In this document: in pieces, positions 8,148 through 17,099 of the stretch
Numbering within the stretch: the stretch's first letter is position 1
Layout of the letters: every line of letters starts with the position of its first letter
NCBI RefSeq assembly: GCF_003148495.1
Contig: NZ_QGGH01000004.1
Coordinates: 434,001-498,000, forward strand
Length of the DNA: 64,000 nucleotides
Origin: Mesorhizobium loti
GTDB taxonomy: Bacteria > Pseudomonadota > Alphaproteobacteria > Rhizobiales > Rhizobiaceae
Direction: 5' to 3'
The notes under the pieces: generated by a model
What the model saw: only the letters and a program-made list of their open reading frames with translations
Told to the model about the DNA's origin: nothing
Databases searched by the model: none
Program-made: the position numbers and the translations under genes

Positions 8148-9035
8148 TCACCGTTGACATGTCCGGCAATAGAAGGTCGATCGGCCGCTCTGCACGATCC
8201 GTTCGATGTGGCCGCTGCAGCCGGGCTTCGAGCAGGCTTCGCCTTCGCGGTCGTAGACGGCGAAGGAGTGCTGGAAATAGCCCAGTGACCCATCGGTCTG
8301 CATATAATCCCGCAGTGAGGACCCGCCGGCGGCAATCGCATCTGATATCACCGAGCGGATGGCTTGGGCCAGGTGTTCGCTTTGGGCCTGGGCTTTCTTT
8401 CCGGGTTTGGCGATCGTGCCCGCCTCACGCAGCGGCGACAGGCTGGCGCGCCATAGCGCCTCCGACACATAGATGTTGCCAAGCCCGGCGATCAGCCTCT
8501 GGTCGAGAAGCGCTGCCTTCAGCGGTGATCGCCGCCCTTTCATCAATGAGGCAAGCAGTGCGCCGTCCAATGTATTGCCCGTTGGCTCAACGCCGAGTCC
8601 GGCGAGCATCGGATGGACGTCCGGCCCTTCGGCAAACAACATGAAGCCGAAGCGGCGCGGATCATTGAAGATCACGCGTGATCGGGCGCCTGCCGGAGAT
8701 ACGACATGGAAGACGACATGATCATGATTGGAGCTCTTCGAGCGGTCGTGGTGGAAGATGCCGGGCATGTCGTTGCTGTCCGCCGTCTCGATGCGGAATG
8801 AGCCCGACATGCCGAGATGGCAGATCAGCACGGGACCGCCTTTCAGGTCCATCGTCAGATACTTGGCCCGGCGGCCGAGTGCCGTGACCGTCTTGCCGGT
8901 CAGCCGCTGTGAGAATTTCTCGGGAAATGGAAAGCGCAGATCCGGGCGGCGTGCCTCGACACGGGTGATGGTTGCGCCTTCCAGGACCGGCTGCAGCCCG
9001 CGCCGGACGGTTTCGACCTCCGGCAATTCAGGCAT
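8148..9035 (-). CDS. mutM: Formamidopyrimidine-DNA glycosylase (Fpg)
   Basis: 295-aa bifunctional glycosylase/AP lyase that removes 8-oxoguanine and ring-opened purines. The start ATG 9035 gives MPELPEVETVRRGL, in which Pro2 is the Schiff-base nucleophile and Glu3 is catalytic. The C-terminal zinc finger CSKPGC...CRTC is intact. The start overlaps the deoB stop by 8 nt, so translation is probably coupled. Confidence 0.96.
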   Translation of the reverse strand: MPELPEVETVRRGLQPVLEGATITRVEARRPDLRFPFPEKFSQRLTGKTVTALGRRAKYLTMDLKGGPVLICHLGMSGSFRIETADSNDMPGIFHHDRSKSSNHDHVVFHVVSPAGARSRVIFNDPRRFGFMLFAEGPDVHPMLAGLGVEPTGNTLDGALLASLMKGRRSPLKAALLDQRLIAGLGNIYVSEALWRASLSPLREAGTIAKPGKKAQAQSEHLAQAIRSVISDAIAAGGSSLRDYMQTDGSLGYFQHSFAVYDREGEACSKPGCSGHIERIVQSGRSTFYCRTCQR

Positions 9036-10269
9036 GACCGCCAATCGCCGTATAGAAAGAAGTCCCGTAAAGGCCGTGCGCCAGCCCAAGATGCTCGGCC
9101 ACGGTTTCGCCGATATCAGCGAAGGTTGTTCTCAGCCCGATGTCGCCGCCCTTGAAACCCGGACCTGTGCCGATCACCGGAATGCGCTCGCGCGTATGAT
9201 CGGTCCCTTGCCAGGTCGGATCGTTGCCGTGATCGGCCGTCAGGATGAGAAGATCGCCCTGCCGCAGCCTTGCAAATGCCTCCGGCAGCCGCCGGTCGAA
9301 GGCCTCAAGCGCGGCAGCATAACCTGCAACATCGCGGCGATGACCGAATTCGGTGTCGAAGTCGACGAAATTGGCGAAGACGAGATCGCCGTCGCCGGCA
9401 TCGTCCATCGCGCCCAGCGCCTCGTCGAACATGGCCATGTTGCCCGCCCCCTTGCGCACTTGCGAAATTCCGCGATGGGCGAAGATGTCGCCGATCTTGC
9501 CGATGGCGATGACACGGCTGCCACGCGCTATCAGCCGATCGAGCAGGGTTGGCTCCGGCGGAGGCACGGCGTAGTCATGACGGTTGTATGTGCGCTCGAA
9601 AGTGGCGGCGGTTTCGCCGACGAAAGGCCGCGCGATCACCCGTCCGATCCTCAGCGGGTCAACCAGCCTGCGCACCACCTTGCAGAATTCATAAAGTCGC
9701 TCGAGGCCGAAATGGACTTCATGCGCGGCGATCTGCAGGACCGAGTCGACAGACGTGTAGCAGATCGGCTTGCCGGTGCGGATGTGCTCCTCGCCGAAGC
9801 GCTCGATGATCTCGGTGCCCGGCGCATGACAATTGCCGAGAATGCCCGGCACCTTGCCCTCGCGGATGATCGCCGCGGTCAGTTCCGCCGGAAAGGCGGG
9901 AACCGTATCCGGGAAATAGCCCCAGTCGAAGCGCACCGGCAGGCCGGCGATTTCCCAATGGCCCGATGGGGTGTCCTTGCCGCTTGAAACCTCCTGCGCG
10001 GCGCCGTGGAAGGCAGCCGCGAGCAGATCCGTCCCACTGCTGGAAAAGCCCAGTCCCGTCGCGGTTTCGGCAGCCTTGCCAAGCCCGAGCGAGGCCATGT
10101 GGGGGACAAACAGCGGTCCACTGCGAAGCCCTTCGCGATCCGAGCGTCCTTCGGCACAAGCTTCTGCTATGTGCGCGAATGTGTTGGCGCCGTCGTCACC
10201 GTAGCGGTCGGCGTCGGCCGCGCCGCCGATGCCGAAGGAGTCCAGAACGAAGAGGAAAGCGCGCGCCAT
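9028..10269 (-). CDS. deoB: Phosphopentomutase
   Basis: 413-aa enzyme of the alkaline phosphatase superfamily. It converts deoxyribose-1-phosphate or ribose-1-phosphate to the 5-phosphate in nucleoside salvage. The metal-binding sites are visible: FLFVLDSFGIGG at the N-terminus and TADHGNDPTWQGTDHTRE near residue 340. Length fits DeoB. It is the first gene of a likely deoB-mutM-enoyl-CoA hydratase transcript, with an 8-nt overlap to mutM. No other deo gene is nearby. From memory, in many rhizobia mutM is next to ubiE instead, so this order may be lineage-specific. Confidence 0.93.
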   Translation of the reverse strand: MARAFLFVLDSFGIGGAADADRYGDDGANTFAHIAEACAEGRSDREGLRSGPLFVPHMASLGLGKAAETATGLGFSSSGTDLLAAAFHGAAQEVSSGKDTPSGHWEIAGLPVRFDWGYFPDTVPAFPAELTAAIIREGKVPGILGNCHAPGTEIIERFGEEHIRTGKPICYTSVDSVLQIAAHEVHFGLERLYEFCKVVRRLVDPLRIGRVIARPFVGETAATFERTYNRHDYAVPPPEPTLLDRLIARGSRVIAIGKIGDIFAHRGISQVRKGAGNMAMFDEALGAMDDAGDGDLVFANFVDFDTEFGHRRDVAGYAAALEAFDRRLPEAFARLRQGDLLILTADHGNDPTWQGTDHTRERIPVIGTGPGFKGGDIGLRTTFADIGETVAEHLGLAHGLYGTSFYTAIGGHA

Positions 10270-10364
10270 CGAGTTGTTGCCAGTTTGAACGACCAGACAT
10301 AGGGTTCCGCGACTTCATTGGCAATTCGGAAACCAAACGGCAACGGCTTGGCGCGATAGTCCAG

Positions 10365-10409
10365 TGATGTCGCCCAAGGTGCACGGCGGTTTTGGGCAAC
10401 GACATGCAC
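10365..10409. repeat. Degenerate palindromic repeat (ATGTCG family)
   Basis: GATGTCGCCCAAGG on the left and CAACGACATGCAC on the right, with GGCGGTTTTGGG between. ACGACATGCACAAAC occurs again at once (about 10416-10430), then GCATGTCGCAACGATGCGAC. The gap upstream of the PhnD-like gene is therefore a small cluster of repeat fragments. Confidence 0.6.
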
Positions 10410-10492
10410 AAACAACGACATGCACAAACAAGGAATGCATGTCGCAACGATGCGACGGGCATGGGTCTAGGAAAACAGACGGCGGTTTTGTC

Positions 10493-11413
10493 ATGAGCAT
10501 TGCGCTGAAGGCGTCTGCTGCCCTCATGTTGATGCAGGGTGCGCTCTGGTCCGGTCCGGCACATGCCGATTGGCGCGATGATATCGGCACGTTTCGCATC
10601 GGCATCGTTGCAGAGCCAGGCGCCGGCAACACCGTTCCGGGGCTGGCTGTGTTGACCGACGCCTATACAAAGGCCTTGGGCATGAAGGTCGAGTTTGTCG
10701 TTGCCCGTGATTATGCCGCGCTGATCGAGGCGCAGGCCAATGCCCGCATCGAATACGCGATCTATTCGGCAACCGCCTATGCGACGGCCTCGCAGCGCTG
10801 CTTATGTATCGAGCCGCTTGTGGCTCCGGTCGATTCCGACGGCGCGATCGGCATCCGCTCTGTTCTGCTGACGCGGGACGGCAAGCTGCCCAATCTGGCG
10901 GCGATGCAGAGCCATCGCATCGCCATGGCGCCTTCGGGCAGCGTTGGCGGTTCTCTCTTGCCATTGGCGGCGTTGGCGGCGGAAGGCCGCAAGGTTGCGG
11001 AAGATGCGCCGTTTCTTGTCCATGCCGACTCGGCTGCGGCGGCCGAAACGATGCTGGTCGATGGCAAGGCCGATGGCCTGTTCGGTTGGGTGACGGCCGC
11101 CGCCGACGGCCAGCCGGAAACATCGGGCACGCAGGCAAGGCTCGAAGCGGCAGGGCTCTCAGTGACGGCGCTTCGGGTGGTATGGACGTCTGGCTTGCTG
11201 AGATATGGCCCCCACGCCGTCCGCAGCGATCTCGACCCTGAAGCCAAGCGCCGGCTCACCGTGTTCCTCACCAACCTCAAGTCGATGACGCCTGATATCT
11301 ACGACCTCCTGGAATCAAAGCATTCGGGAGGCTTCGCTACCGTCGCGCCAAAGGATTACGAGATGGCCGCTTCTATCGTGCGCTTCGTCTCGGACAGTGC
11401 CCCACAGCAATAG
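10493..11413 (+). CDS. PhnD-type phosphate/phosphonate ABC substrate-binding protein
   Basis: 306-aa secreted binding protein. A signal peptide covers about residues 1-26, with cleavage after GPAHA. The mature part has the type-2 periplasmic fold with the family's GIVAEPG start and a SGSVGGSL ligand loop. The ATG at 10493 is the one that gives a proper signal peptide. No permease or ATPase gene is next to it, so it is an orphan component or works with a transporter elsewhere. The ligand is not known; PhnD relatives bind phosphonate, phosphite or other oxyanions. Confidence 0.75.
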   Translation: MSIALKASAALMLMQGALWSGPAHADWRDDIGTFRIGIVAEPGAGNTVPGLAVLTDAYTKALGMKVEFVVARDYAALIEAQANARIEYAIYSATAYATASQRCLCIEPLVAPVDSDGAIGIRSVLLTRDGKLPNLAAMQSHRIAMAPSGSVGGSLLPLAALAAEGRKVAEDAPFLVHADSAAAAETMLVDGKADGLFGWVTAAADGQPETSGTQARLEAAGLSVTALRVVWTSGLLRYGPHAVRSDLDPEAKRRLTVFLTNLKSMTPDIYDLLESKHSGGFATVAPKDYEMAASIVRFVSDSAPQQ

Positions 11414-11428
11414 TGCTCCGCAGCAGTA

Positions 11429-11458
11429 GCGCAATTCCAGGAAACAGAAGAAGTGCGT
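11429..11458. repeat. Fragment of AGAGCGGT/GCAATTCC-type repeat
   Basis: GCGCAATTCCAGGAAA followed by GAAGTGCGTGA resembles the half of the repeat at 2930-3000. It is short, so this is tentative. Confidence 0.35.
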
Positions 11459-11531
11459 GATTATTCTCAGTCTGCAGTTGCGTGGCAACAGAGAGCTGAA
11501 GCGGTCCTGCGAATCGCCCGGCTGTCTCTGT

Positions 11532-12155
11532 TCAACAGTCGCCGCAAGGGATAGTCACGCTTCTGCGGGGGCGCAGATAGTAGGTTTCGCCCATCGTTAT
11601 ATTGCTGAAAGCCGAGGTCAATCCAAGTTTCTGCTGGTTGCTGGCCGTCCAGGCGATGACCGGCGTGTAGCCGAGATTGCTTTCGACGCGGATGAGGAAG
11701 GTGCTGGCGACCTTGAGCGTTGCTGGAACCGTGGTTTCCGTGGTCGCCGCGGCGCCGGCGCTGGCGACGCCGGCGACCAACTTGCGTGACCATACCACCA
11801 GTGCCTTCGTCGCATCGGCCGAGACCTGTATTGCCGTGATGGTGATGGTCGGGGTCGAGCGGTTGTAGGGCTGAAGGGTAACGCTGCCGATCTGCATGAT
11901 GGCGTCGACATCCGCCTTGACGACGCTTGTCTGCTGGGTGACGAGATCGGCCACCATGCTGCCGATACGACTGACCTTCTTGCTGGTCTCGATGGCCTGT
12001 GACGCCTCCATTGTCAGGAAATACATGATCAGCAAAATTGGCATGATCAAAGCGAATTCGACCGCCGCGATGCCGCGGCGATCGGACCAGAATCGATTTG
12101 CTTTCCGCCAAACTCCTGCAGTCCTAAGATGTGCCCCCGCACGCATCATACCCAT
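11532..12155 (-). CDS. TadE/TadG-like pilus assembly pseudopilin
   Basis: 207-aa protein with an N-terminal pseudopilin-like segment, RRGIAAVEFALIMP, followed by a hydrophobic helix at about residues 28-50 and a long periplasmic domain. In Tad systems such pseudopilins are cut by the CpaA-type peptidase after the glycine and are needed for pilus assembly or secretion. ATG 12155. It lies 39 nt after the other TadE-like gene and in the same direction, so the two form an operon at the edge of the tad locus. Two Cys occur near the C-terminus. Confidence 0.8.
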   Translation of the reverse strand: MGMMRAGAHLRTAGVWRKANRFWSDRRGIAAVEFALIMPILLIMYFLTMEASQAIETSKKVSRIGSMVADLVTQQTSVVKADVDAIMQIGSVTLQPYNRSTPTITITAIQVSADATKALVVWSRKLVAGVASAGAAATTETTVPATLKVASTFLIRVESNLGYTPVIAWTASNQQKLGLTSAFSNITMGETYYLRPRRSVTIPCGDC

Positions 12156-12194
12156 TGCCCTTTTTCTTTTACTGCCTGTGCATCCGCCTCGAAC

Positions 12195-12776
12195 TCAGTT
12201 GTCGAACGGCTCGTTCTGCCAGGTCACCGATGCGAAATGCAGAGTCTTGTTGCCGCCCATCGACTGCGCCAACAGGTCTGTCATAATAGGCCACTTGTAG
12301 AAGACGCGAAGCATGTTCCTCGACTCCGCCGCCCCCGCCGTTACTGCAAACGATTGGGTTGCGGCGCCTTTCGTCAGTACGACATCACCGTTCTGGATCA
12401 TGAAGCCCGCCGTGGCCGCGTCGGCGAATGTTGTATATTGGCGGAGATCCACCAGCAGCTGATTGGGACAATCCTGGGAAACGATGATCTCCAGTTTTGT
12501 GCAGATCATGTCCCGCAAATTGGTCCCGGCGACGTCGGTCGCCCTCAACTGGCCGGTGCGCAGCTTGCGCGCGACATCGTCGGTTATGTTGGCCATCACT
12601 TCCTGGCCGGCAAACGCGATGCAGCTTTCCAGAATGGCAAAGACAAGCAGGGCGAACGGAACTGAAAGGATTGCGAATTCGATTGCCGTGGCGCCGCGCC
12701 GGTCACGTAGGAAACGGGCGAAAAACCTTGGGCGTTTCGCTTTGTGGTCGCCTGTGCAGCCGAATTCCTTGCTCAT
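12195..12776 (-). CDS. tadE: TadE-like pilus assembly pseudopilin
   Basis: 193-aa protein with the motif RRGATAIEFAIL at residues 26-37 and a membrane helix to about residue 55. The motif closely matches that of the Flp pilin in this window (GATAIEYGLI), so both are likely substrates of the same prepilin peptidase. ATG 12776. It is transcribed away from the rest of the cluster with its partner at 11532-12155. The gap 12777-12914 holds its promoter. Confidence 0.82.
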   Translation of the reverse strand: MSKEFGCTGDHKAKRPRFFARFLRDRRGATAIEFAILSVPFALLVFAILESCIAFAGQEVMANITDDVARKLRTGQLRATDVAGTNLRDMICTKLEIIVSQDCPNQLLVDLRQYTTFADAATAGFMIQNGDVVLTKGAATQSFAVTAGAAESRNMLRVFYKWPIMTDLLAQSMGGNKTLHFASVTWQNEPFDN

Positions 12777-12914
12777 GTCTGATCCTGCCGATCTCTATGC
12801 GGTCTCGGAAGGAGCATTAGCGCAAACCGATTTAGGTCCGGTTTGGATGATCGTTAAAGTCAGCGCCAGCTTCTTAACCAGCCGATAACCTGAACGGCAT
12901 TCGACTACGCCATC

Positions 12915-13337
12915 CTACCGGCTGACGCTCATCTCCGTTTCGGAGGCCTTCTCTGCATCGCTCTTGTAGGAGCTTTCGCAATAGGGCGTGCAGGACATCG
13001 TCTGTATTTCGGCACGCCGATAGATACGCACGGATGAGGCGGCCTGCCGCACGACGGTAACCTGCTCGTCGACGATCGGGCTGCCATCCGTGTCGAGCAC
13101 GACCAGATTGGTGACGCCGAAGCCTTTGCCGGTCAGCACGATCGTCGAAGCGTCCTGCACGGAAGCGTCGGCGATTGCCGGGTTGCCAACCACGATCGTG
13201 TCGGCAGGGCGCGACAGTTTGACGATCTTGGCTTGGTTCATCGTGACCTCGATGCCAGCGCCGGCCATTGCGGGCGCGATGAAGGTCGTGGCGGCAAGAA
13301 GCGCGGCAATCAGGATTGACGATCTCGGCTGGGCCAT
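12915..13337 (-). CDS. Stand-alone CpaC/secretin N-terminal-domain-like pilus protein
   Basis: 140-aa exported protein. The signal peptide MAQPRSSILIAALLAATT extends to APAMA, with cleavage near residue 25. The rest (VKLSRPADTIVVGNPAIADA, then GVTNLVVLDTDG) matches the N-terminal domain of CpaC-type secretins; compare VVIDLPSDAYDILVANPAVA in CpaC of this window. There is no secretin pore domain. It may be a periplasmic cap or stabiliser of the Tad secretin. The C-terminal tail has two Cys. ATG 13337 was preferred to an upstream TTG because it begins the signal peptide. Confidence 0.75.
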   Translation of the reverse strand: MAQPRSSILIAALLAATTFIAPAMAGAGIEVTMNQAKIVKLSRPADTIVVGNPAIADASVQDASTIVLTGKGFGVTNLVVLDTDGSPIVDEQVTVVRQAASSVRIYRRAEIQTMSCTPYCESSYKSDAEKASETEMSVSR

Positions 13338-13670
13338 TGAGGCGCTCCACGCAAGCGGACTGATCAACGGAACATGAACGAGATTGGTGAACCAACGGTT
13401 AAGCGCGCGTCGTTACCGATGGTGCAATGGCGACAAGGCTACTGTGAGGTGCGGTCCGGCTCGGGGTCGCAAGCGCCACCAAACCCGTAAACGGAAGGTC
13501 GGTTGGCATTTAGCCTGGAGTTAACCACGCAATATGTTCGAACCGGGAAAGGAATCGGTAAGGCTGTTTATTAAGCCGATCGAAAGAGCTTCTCCCTAGA
13601 TTGGCAGCATCCGATCAACCATCACAGAAGTTGACGGAAGTGCTGTAACACGTGGAGTAGGAGCTCTCAA
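13338..13670. promoter_or_regulatory. flp upstream region (333 nt)
   Basis: Divergent region between the CpaC-N-like gene and flp. No ORF of note. It contains several TTAA/TTAACC words (for example near 13400, 13520 and 13570) that resemble CtrA half-sites, but no clean TTAA-N7-TTAA was found. A strong ribosome site, GTAGGAG, lies 7 nt before the flp ATG. Confidence 0.4.
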
Positions 13671-13853
13671 ATGTCTAATCTCATCGCACGTTTTGTGAAG
13701 GACGAATCCGGCGCGACCGCTATCGAATATGGTCTGATCGCCGCTCTCATCGCGCTCGCCATCATCACCGGCGCCGGCGCGCTCGGCAATGCACTCAACG
13801 CTAAGTTCACCACTATCGGAACCACCTTGAACAGCGCGCCGAGCGGCAGCTGA
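13671..13853 (+). CDS. flp: Flp/PilA major pilin
   Basis: 60-aa type IVb pilin, the typical Flp size. The processing site is G|ATAIEYGLI after a short basic leader (MSNLIARFVKDESG); Glu+5 and Tyr+6 are the Flp signature. The rest is a hydrophobic helix and a short Gly/Ala/Thr tail. It should be cut by CpaA and polymerised by the CpaF-TadBC motor into adhesive Flp pili. A strong hairpin terminator 37 nt downstream suggests that most transcripts end after flp. Confidence 0.93.
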   Translation: MSNLIARFVKDESGATAIEYGLIAALIALAIITGAGALGNALNAKFTTIGTTLNSAPSGS

Positions 13854-13890
13854 TCGGCCTTATCGCCGAGCACTTGGATTGCGTTCTGGA

Positions 13891-13919
13891 AAGGGCCGCC
13901 ACGTGGCGGCCCTTTTCCT
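13891..13919 (+). terminator. Terminator after flp
   Basis: AAGGGCCGCCAC and GTGGCGGCCCTT are perfect 12-bp arms with no spacer, followed by TTCCTT. It separates the highly expressed pilin gene from cpaA. Confidence 0.85.
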
Positions 13920-14028
13920 TGCCGCTGCCAGTTCAGTATCAGTCGTCTTTTCGTTCCGGGCCTCATCAATCGTTAATCGAACATGCCTAGATTGAGCCCC
14001 GTGAAATCGGACAATAGGCATAGCGCCG

Positions 14029-14547
14029 ATGCTTGAAGCCCTGATCTTCGTCGTTTTTCCGTTCTGCATGCTGTTTGCCGCGATCTCCGACATGCTGTCG
14101 ATGACGATCGCCAATCGCGTGCCGGTGCTGCTCGTCGTTGTCTTCGCGCTGGTTGCGCCGCTGACGGGTATGGAATGGGCGGCCTATGGCGGACATTTCG
14201 CCGCCGGCGCCCTGGTCCTTGCCGTGACGTTCGGCCTGTTTGCAATGGGCGGCATGGGCGGCGGCGACGCCAAGCTTCTGGCTGCCACCGCGATGTGGAT
14301 GGGTCTCAACGTGAATCTCGTCGAGTATCTTGTCGCCTCGACAATCATCGGTGGCCTGCTGACACTCGCGATCATCCTCTACCGGAAGTCACTGCTTGCG
14401 GCCGTTACCGGCCAAAACCCGTTTCTGCGCCATTTCGCCGACGAGGCAAAAGGTGTTCCTTACGGAGTAGCCCTTGGCCTTGGCGGGTTGCTGACCTATC
14501 CGGATTCGCCTTTGATGGTGTGGGCGCTGGCCAGGCTGTCGGCCTGA
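14029..14547 (+). CDS. cpaA: Prepilin peptidase CpaA (TadV)
   Basis: 172-aa membrane aspartic peptidase (A24 family, short Tad form) that removes the leader of Flp and the TadE-type pseudopilins. The two catalytic Asp are visible in AISDMLS near residue 21 and GGGDAKL near residue 81. Four to five hydrophobic helices can be seen. The N-terminal methylase domain of PilD is absent, as usual for this group. It lies after the flp terminator, so it is likely transcribed from its own promoter or by readthrough. Confidence 0.9.
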   Translation: MLEALIFVVFPFCMLFAAISDMLSMTIANRVPVLLVVVFALVAPLTGMEWAAYGGHFAAGALVLAVTFGLFAMGGMGGGDAKLLAATAMWMGLNVNLVEYLVASTIIGGLLTLAIILYRKSLLAAVTGQNPFLRHFADEAKGVPYGVALGLGGLLTYPDSPLMVWALARLSA

Positions 14548-14758
14548 ACACGATCTATTTTTTTAGTGATCAGCGTTGCCGCAACAGGCTTTCAACAAGG
14601 CCGGCCCGGTCATTTCTGCCGGTCAGGCCACGTTCCGTCCAATTTATGTAAACCTTAAATTAATCACGATCGTAAGCATTACATTAACCTTGTTTTGACG
14701 ATTGCCGCTGCAAAGTCCGGCTTGGCTACGTGGTTTGCCAGGGCAAGGGTTCGGACAG

Positions 14759-15571
14759 ATGCCAGCATCGCGATTGATAATTCTGAGCGTGGCGGTGGCC
14801 GCGGCGGGCGGCGCTGGGTATGTCGCGAAAAATATGGTGGCACCGCAGCCCCAGGTCGTCGTCGATTCCGGCCCCCAGGCCCCGGCGGTATCTCTGCAGG
14901 ATGTGCTTGTGCTTTCGGGCGACGTTCCGATGGGCAGCCCGATCGAGAACAACATCGCCTGGCAATCCTGGCCCGCCGACGGCGTCAACGCGAATTTCAT
15001 CACCCGCACCGCTGAGCCTGAGGCACTGGACAAGCTGAAGGGCTCTGTTGCCCGTGTGGCGATGTATGCCGGAGAGCCTCTGCGGCGTTCCAAGTTGATC
15101 GGCGAGGGGCAGAGCTTCATGTCGTCGATCCTGCCTTCCGGCATGCGGGCTGTGGCCACGGCCATCTCGGCCGACACGTCGGCCGGCGGCTTCATTCTTC
15201 CGAACGATTTCGTGGATGTCATCATGACCCGCAGGGCAGATGCCGCCAGCGGTGCCGCCGGCTTCAACACCGAGACCATCCTCAAGAACATTCGCGTCCT
15301 GGCCATCGACCAGACCATTCAGGAGGACGAGGAAGGCAAGAAGACCAGGGTGGGCCAGACCGCCACGCTGGAACTGACGCCCAAGCAGGCGGAGATCATC
15401 ACCGTCGCCCAACAGATGGCGGATCGCCTGACCTTGGCGCTGCGGGCGGTCGCGGACACGCAGGAAAAGAATCTGGGTGAGGCCGACTATCTCGTTTCCG
15501 GCAATGGCCGCAGGGGAACGGTGAGGCTGATCAAGTCGGGCGAAGTTTCCGAAGTAGGGGCAAGGAAATGA
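14759..15571 (+). CDS. cpaB: Flp pilus assembly protein CpaB (RcpC)
   Basis: 270-aa periplasmic protein with one N-terminal membrane anchor (about residues 5-22) and SAF/RcpC-type domains. It supports the secretin channel in Tad systems. The ATG at 14759 gives MPASRLIILSVAVAAAG. Its stop overlaps the cpaC start (ATGA at 15568-15571), a sign of translational coupling. The upstream gap 14548-14758 is AT-rich around 14648-14695 and probably holds the promoter of the cpaBCDEF-tadBC operon. Confidence 0.92.
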   Translation: MPASRLIILSVAVAAAGGAGYVAKNMVAPQPQVVVDSGPQAPAVSLQDVLVLSGDVPMGSPIENNIAWQSWPADGVNANFITRTAEPEALDKLKGSVARVAMYAGEPLRRSKLIGEGQSFMSSILPSGMRAVATAISADTSAGGFILPNDFVDVIMTRRADAASGAAGFNTETILKNIRVLAIDQTIQEDEEGKKTRVGQTATLELTPKQAEIITVAQQMADRLTLALRAVADTQEKNLGEADYLVSGNGRRGTVRLIKSGEVSEVGARK

Positions 15572-17085
15572 GGCTAAATGGTAAACTGCCGGCAATTGTA
15601 GCCGCGGCATTCGGCCTGCTGCTCGTCGGAACGAATTTGCAAGGCGTTGTCGAGGCAAAGAACGCGCGGGTCACGGCATCGACGGCCACCCAGCGCGTCA
15701 AGCTCGGCCTCAACAAGTCGGTGGTCATCGACCTGCCGAGCGATGCCTACGACATTCTCGTCGCCAACCCGGCCGTGGCCGATGCGGTCACCCGCACCGC
15801 AAGGCGCATCTACCTGTTCGGCAAAGCGGTCGGCGAGACGAACATTTTTGTCTTCGGCCCGAATGGCGAGCAGATCGTCAGTCTGGACCTGGCCGTCGAA
15901 CGCGATGTTGCCGGCCTTGAGGATTATATCAGGCGCTTCCTCCCGACGTCGGCTATCAAGGTAGAACTGCTGAATGACAACGTCGTCCTGACAGGGACGG
16001 TCGACACGCCGCTGGACGCGAAACGCGCGGTCGACCTGGCGACGATCTTCGTCTCGGGTGGTGAAGCAACGACGGGACAATATTCGCAGACCGCGGCCGG
16101 CGGTTCGTCACAGAGCGGTGTCGACATCAACAACCCGGACCAGGAGCGCCGCACCAGCAAGATCGTCAACCTGCTGCAGATCATCGGCGACGACCAGGTC
16201 ACGCTGAAGGTGACGGTCGCCGAAGTCAGCCGCTCGGTGATGAAGCAGCTCGGCGTCAACATGGTCGGCAGTGGCGGCAGCAACGGCATCAGCTACGGTG
16301 CGATCAGCGACAATTTCACCGGCCTCGGCAAGCAGCTGTCGAATTCGGGCTTCACGATCGGCGCCTCGGGCCTGCAGTCCTATATCAACGCCATGGAGCA
16401 GTCCGGGGTCATGAAGACCTTGGCGGAGCCGACCTTGACCGCCGTATCCGGCGAAAAGGCGACCTTCAAGGTCGGTGGTGAATACAACATGGTGAGCAGC
16501 GTCTCCCAGAATGTATCCACCGACAACCAGACTGGCCTGAAAACCTACGCCATCGACAAGATCGAGTACGGCATCGGCCTGGAATTCCAGCCGGTGGTGT
16601 TGTCTCCCGGCCGCATAAGCCTGAAGGTCAGGACTTCGGTTTCCGAGCCGACAACCGAAGGATCCGTATCACTCTCCTCAGGTGTGACGAGTCCCGGCAT
16701 GAATGCCTTATCGCTGCGCAAGCGTCTTGCCGACACAACGGTGGAATTGCCCTCAGGCGGCTCCATGATGATCGCCGGCCTGGTTCGCGATGATGTCAGG
16801 CAAGCCGTCAATGGATTGCCCGGATTGACAAAAATCCCGGTGCTCGGCGCGCTGTTCCGCAGCAGGGATTTCGTACGCAACGAGACCGAGCTCGTCATCA
16901 TCATCACGCCCTATCTGGTGAAGCCGGTGGCACGCAACGACCTTGCCAAGCCGGATGACAATTTCAACGCCGCCAGCGATGGCGCCGGCATGTTCCTTGG
17001 CCGCGTCAATCGCGTCTACGGTACCATGCAGACCGACAAGCCCAACGGCCGTTACCATGGCGTTGTCGGCTTCATCTACAAGTGA
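15568..17085 (+). CDS. cpaC: Outer-membrane secretin CpaC (RcpA)
   Basis: 505-aa type II/III secretin that forms the outer-membrane channel of the Flp pilus. A signal peptide is at about 1-27, the pilus N-terminal domain (VVIDLPSDAYDILVANPAVA) at about 50-120, and a BON-like segment follows. The secretin domain is at about 205-455, with VPVLGALFRSRDF and ELVIIITPYLV near its end. Start and stop are tightly coupled to cpaB and cpaD. Confidence 0.94.
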   Translation: MRLNGKLPAIVAAAFGLLLVGTNLQGVVEAKNARVTASTATQRVKLGLNKSVVIDLPSDAYDILVANPAVADAVTRTARRIYLFGKAVGETNIFVFGPNGEQIVSLDLAVERDVAGLEDYIRRFLPTSAIKVELLNDNVVLTGTVDTPLDAKRAVDLATIFVSGGEATTGQYSQTAAGGSSQSGVDINNPDQERRTSKIVNLLQIIGDDQVTLKVTVAEVSRSVMKQLGVNMVGSGGSNGISYGAISDNFTGLGKQLSNSGFTIGASGLQSYINAMEQSGVMKTLAEPTLTAVSGEKATFKVGGEYNMVSSVSQNVSTDNQTGLKTYAIDKIEYGIGLEFQPVVLSPGRISLKVRTSVSEPTTEGSVSLSSGVTSPGMNALSLRKRLADTTVELPSGGSMMIAGLVRDDVRQAVNGLPGLTKIPVLGALFRSRDFVRNETELVIIITPYLVKPVARNDLAKPDDNFNAASDGAGMFLGRVNRVYGTMQTDKPNGRYHGVVGFIYK

Positions 17086-17099
17086 GCGGGGAAGCGGAC

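Noticed and set aside
13338..13670. CtrA binding sites upstream of flp
   Set aside because: TTAA words are present, but no pair has the 7-nt spacing of the consensus; not supported beyond a remark.
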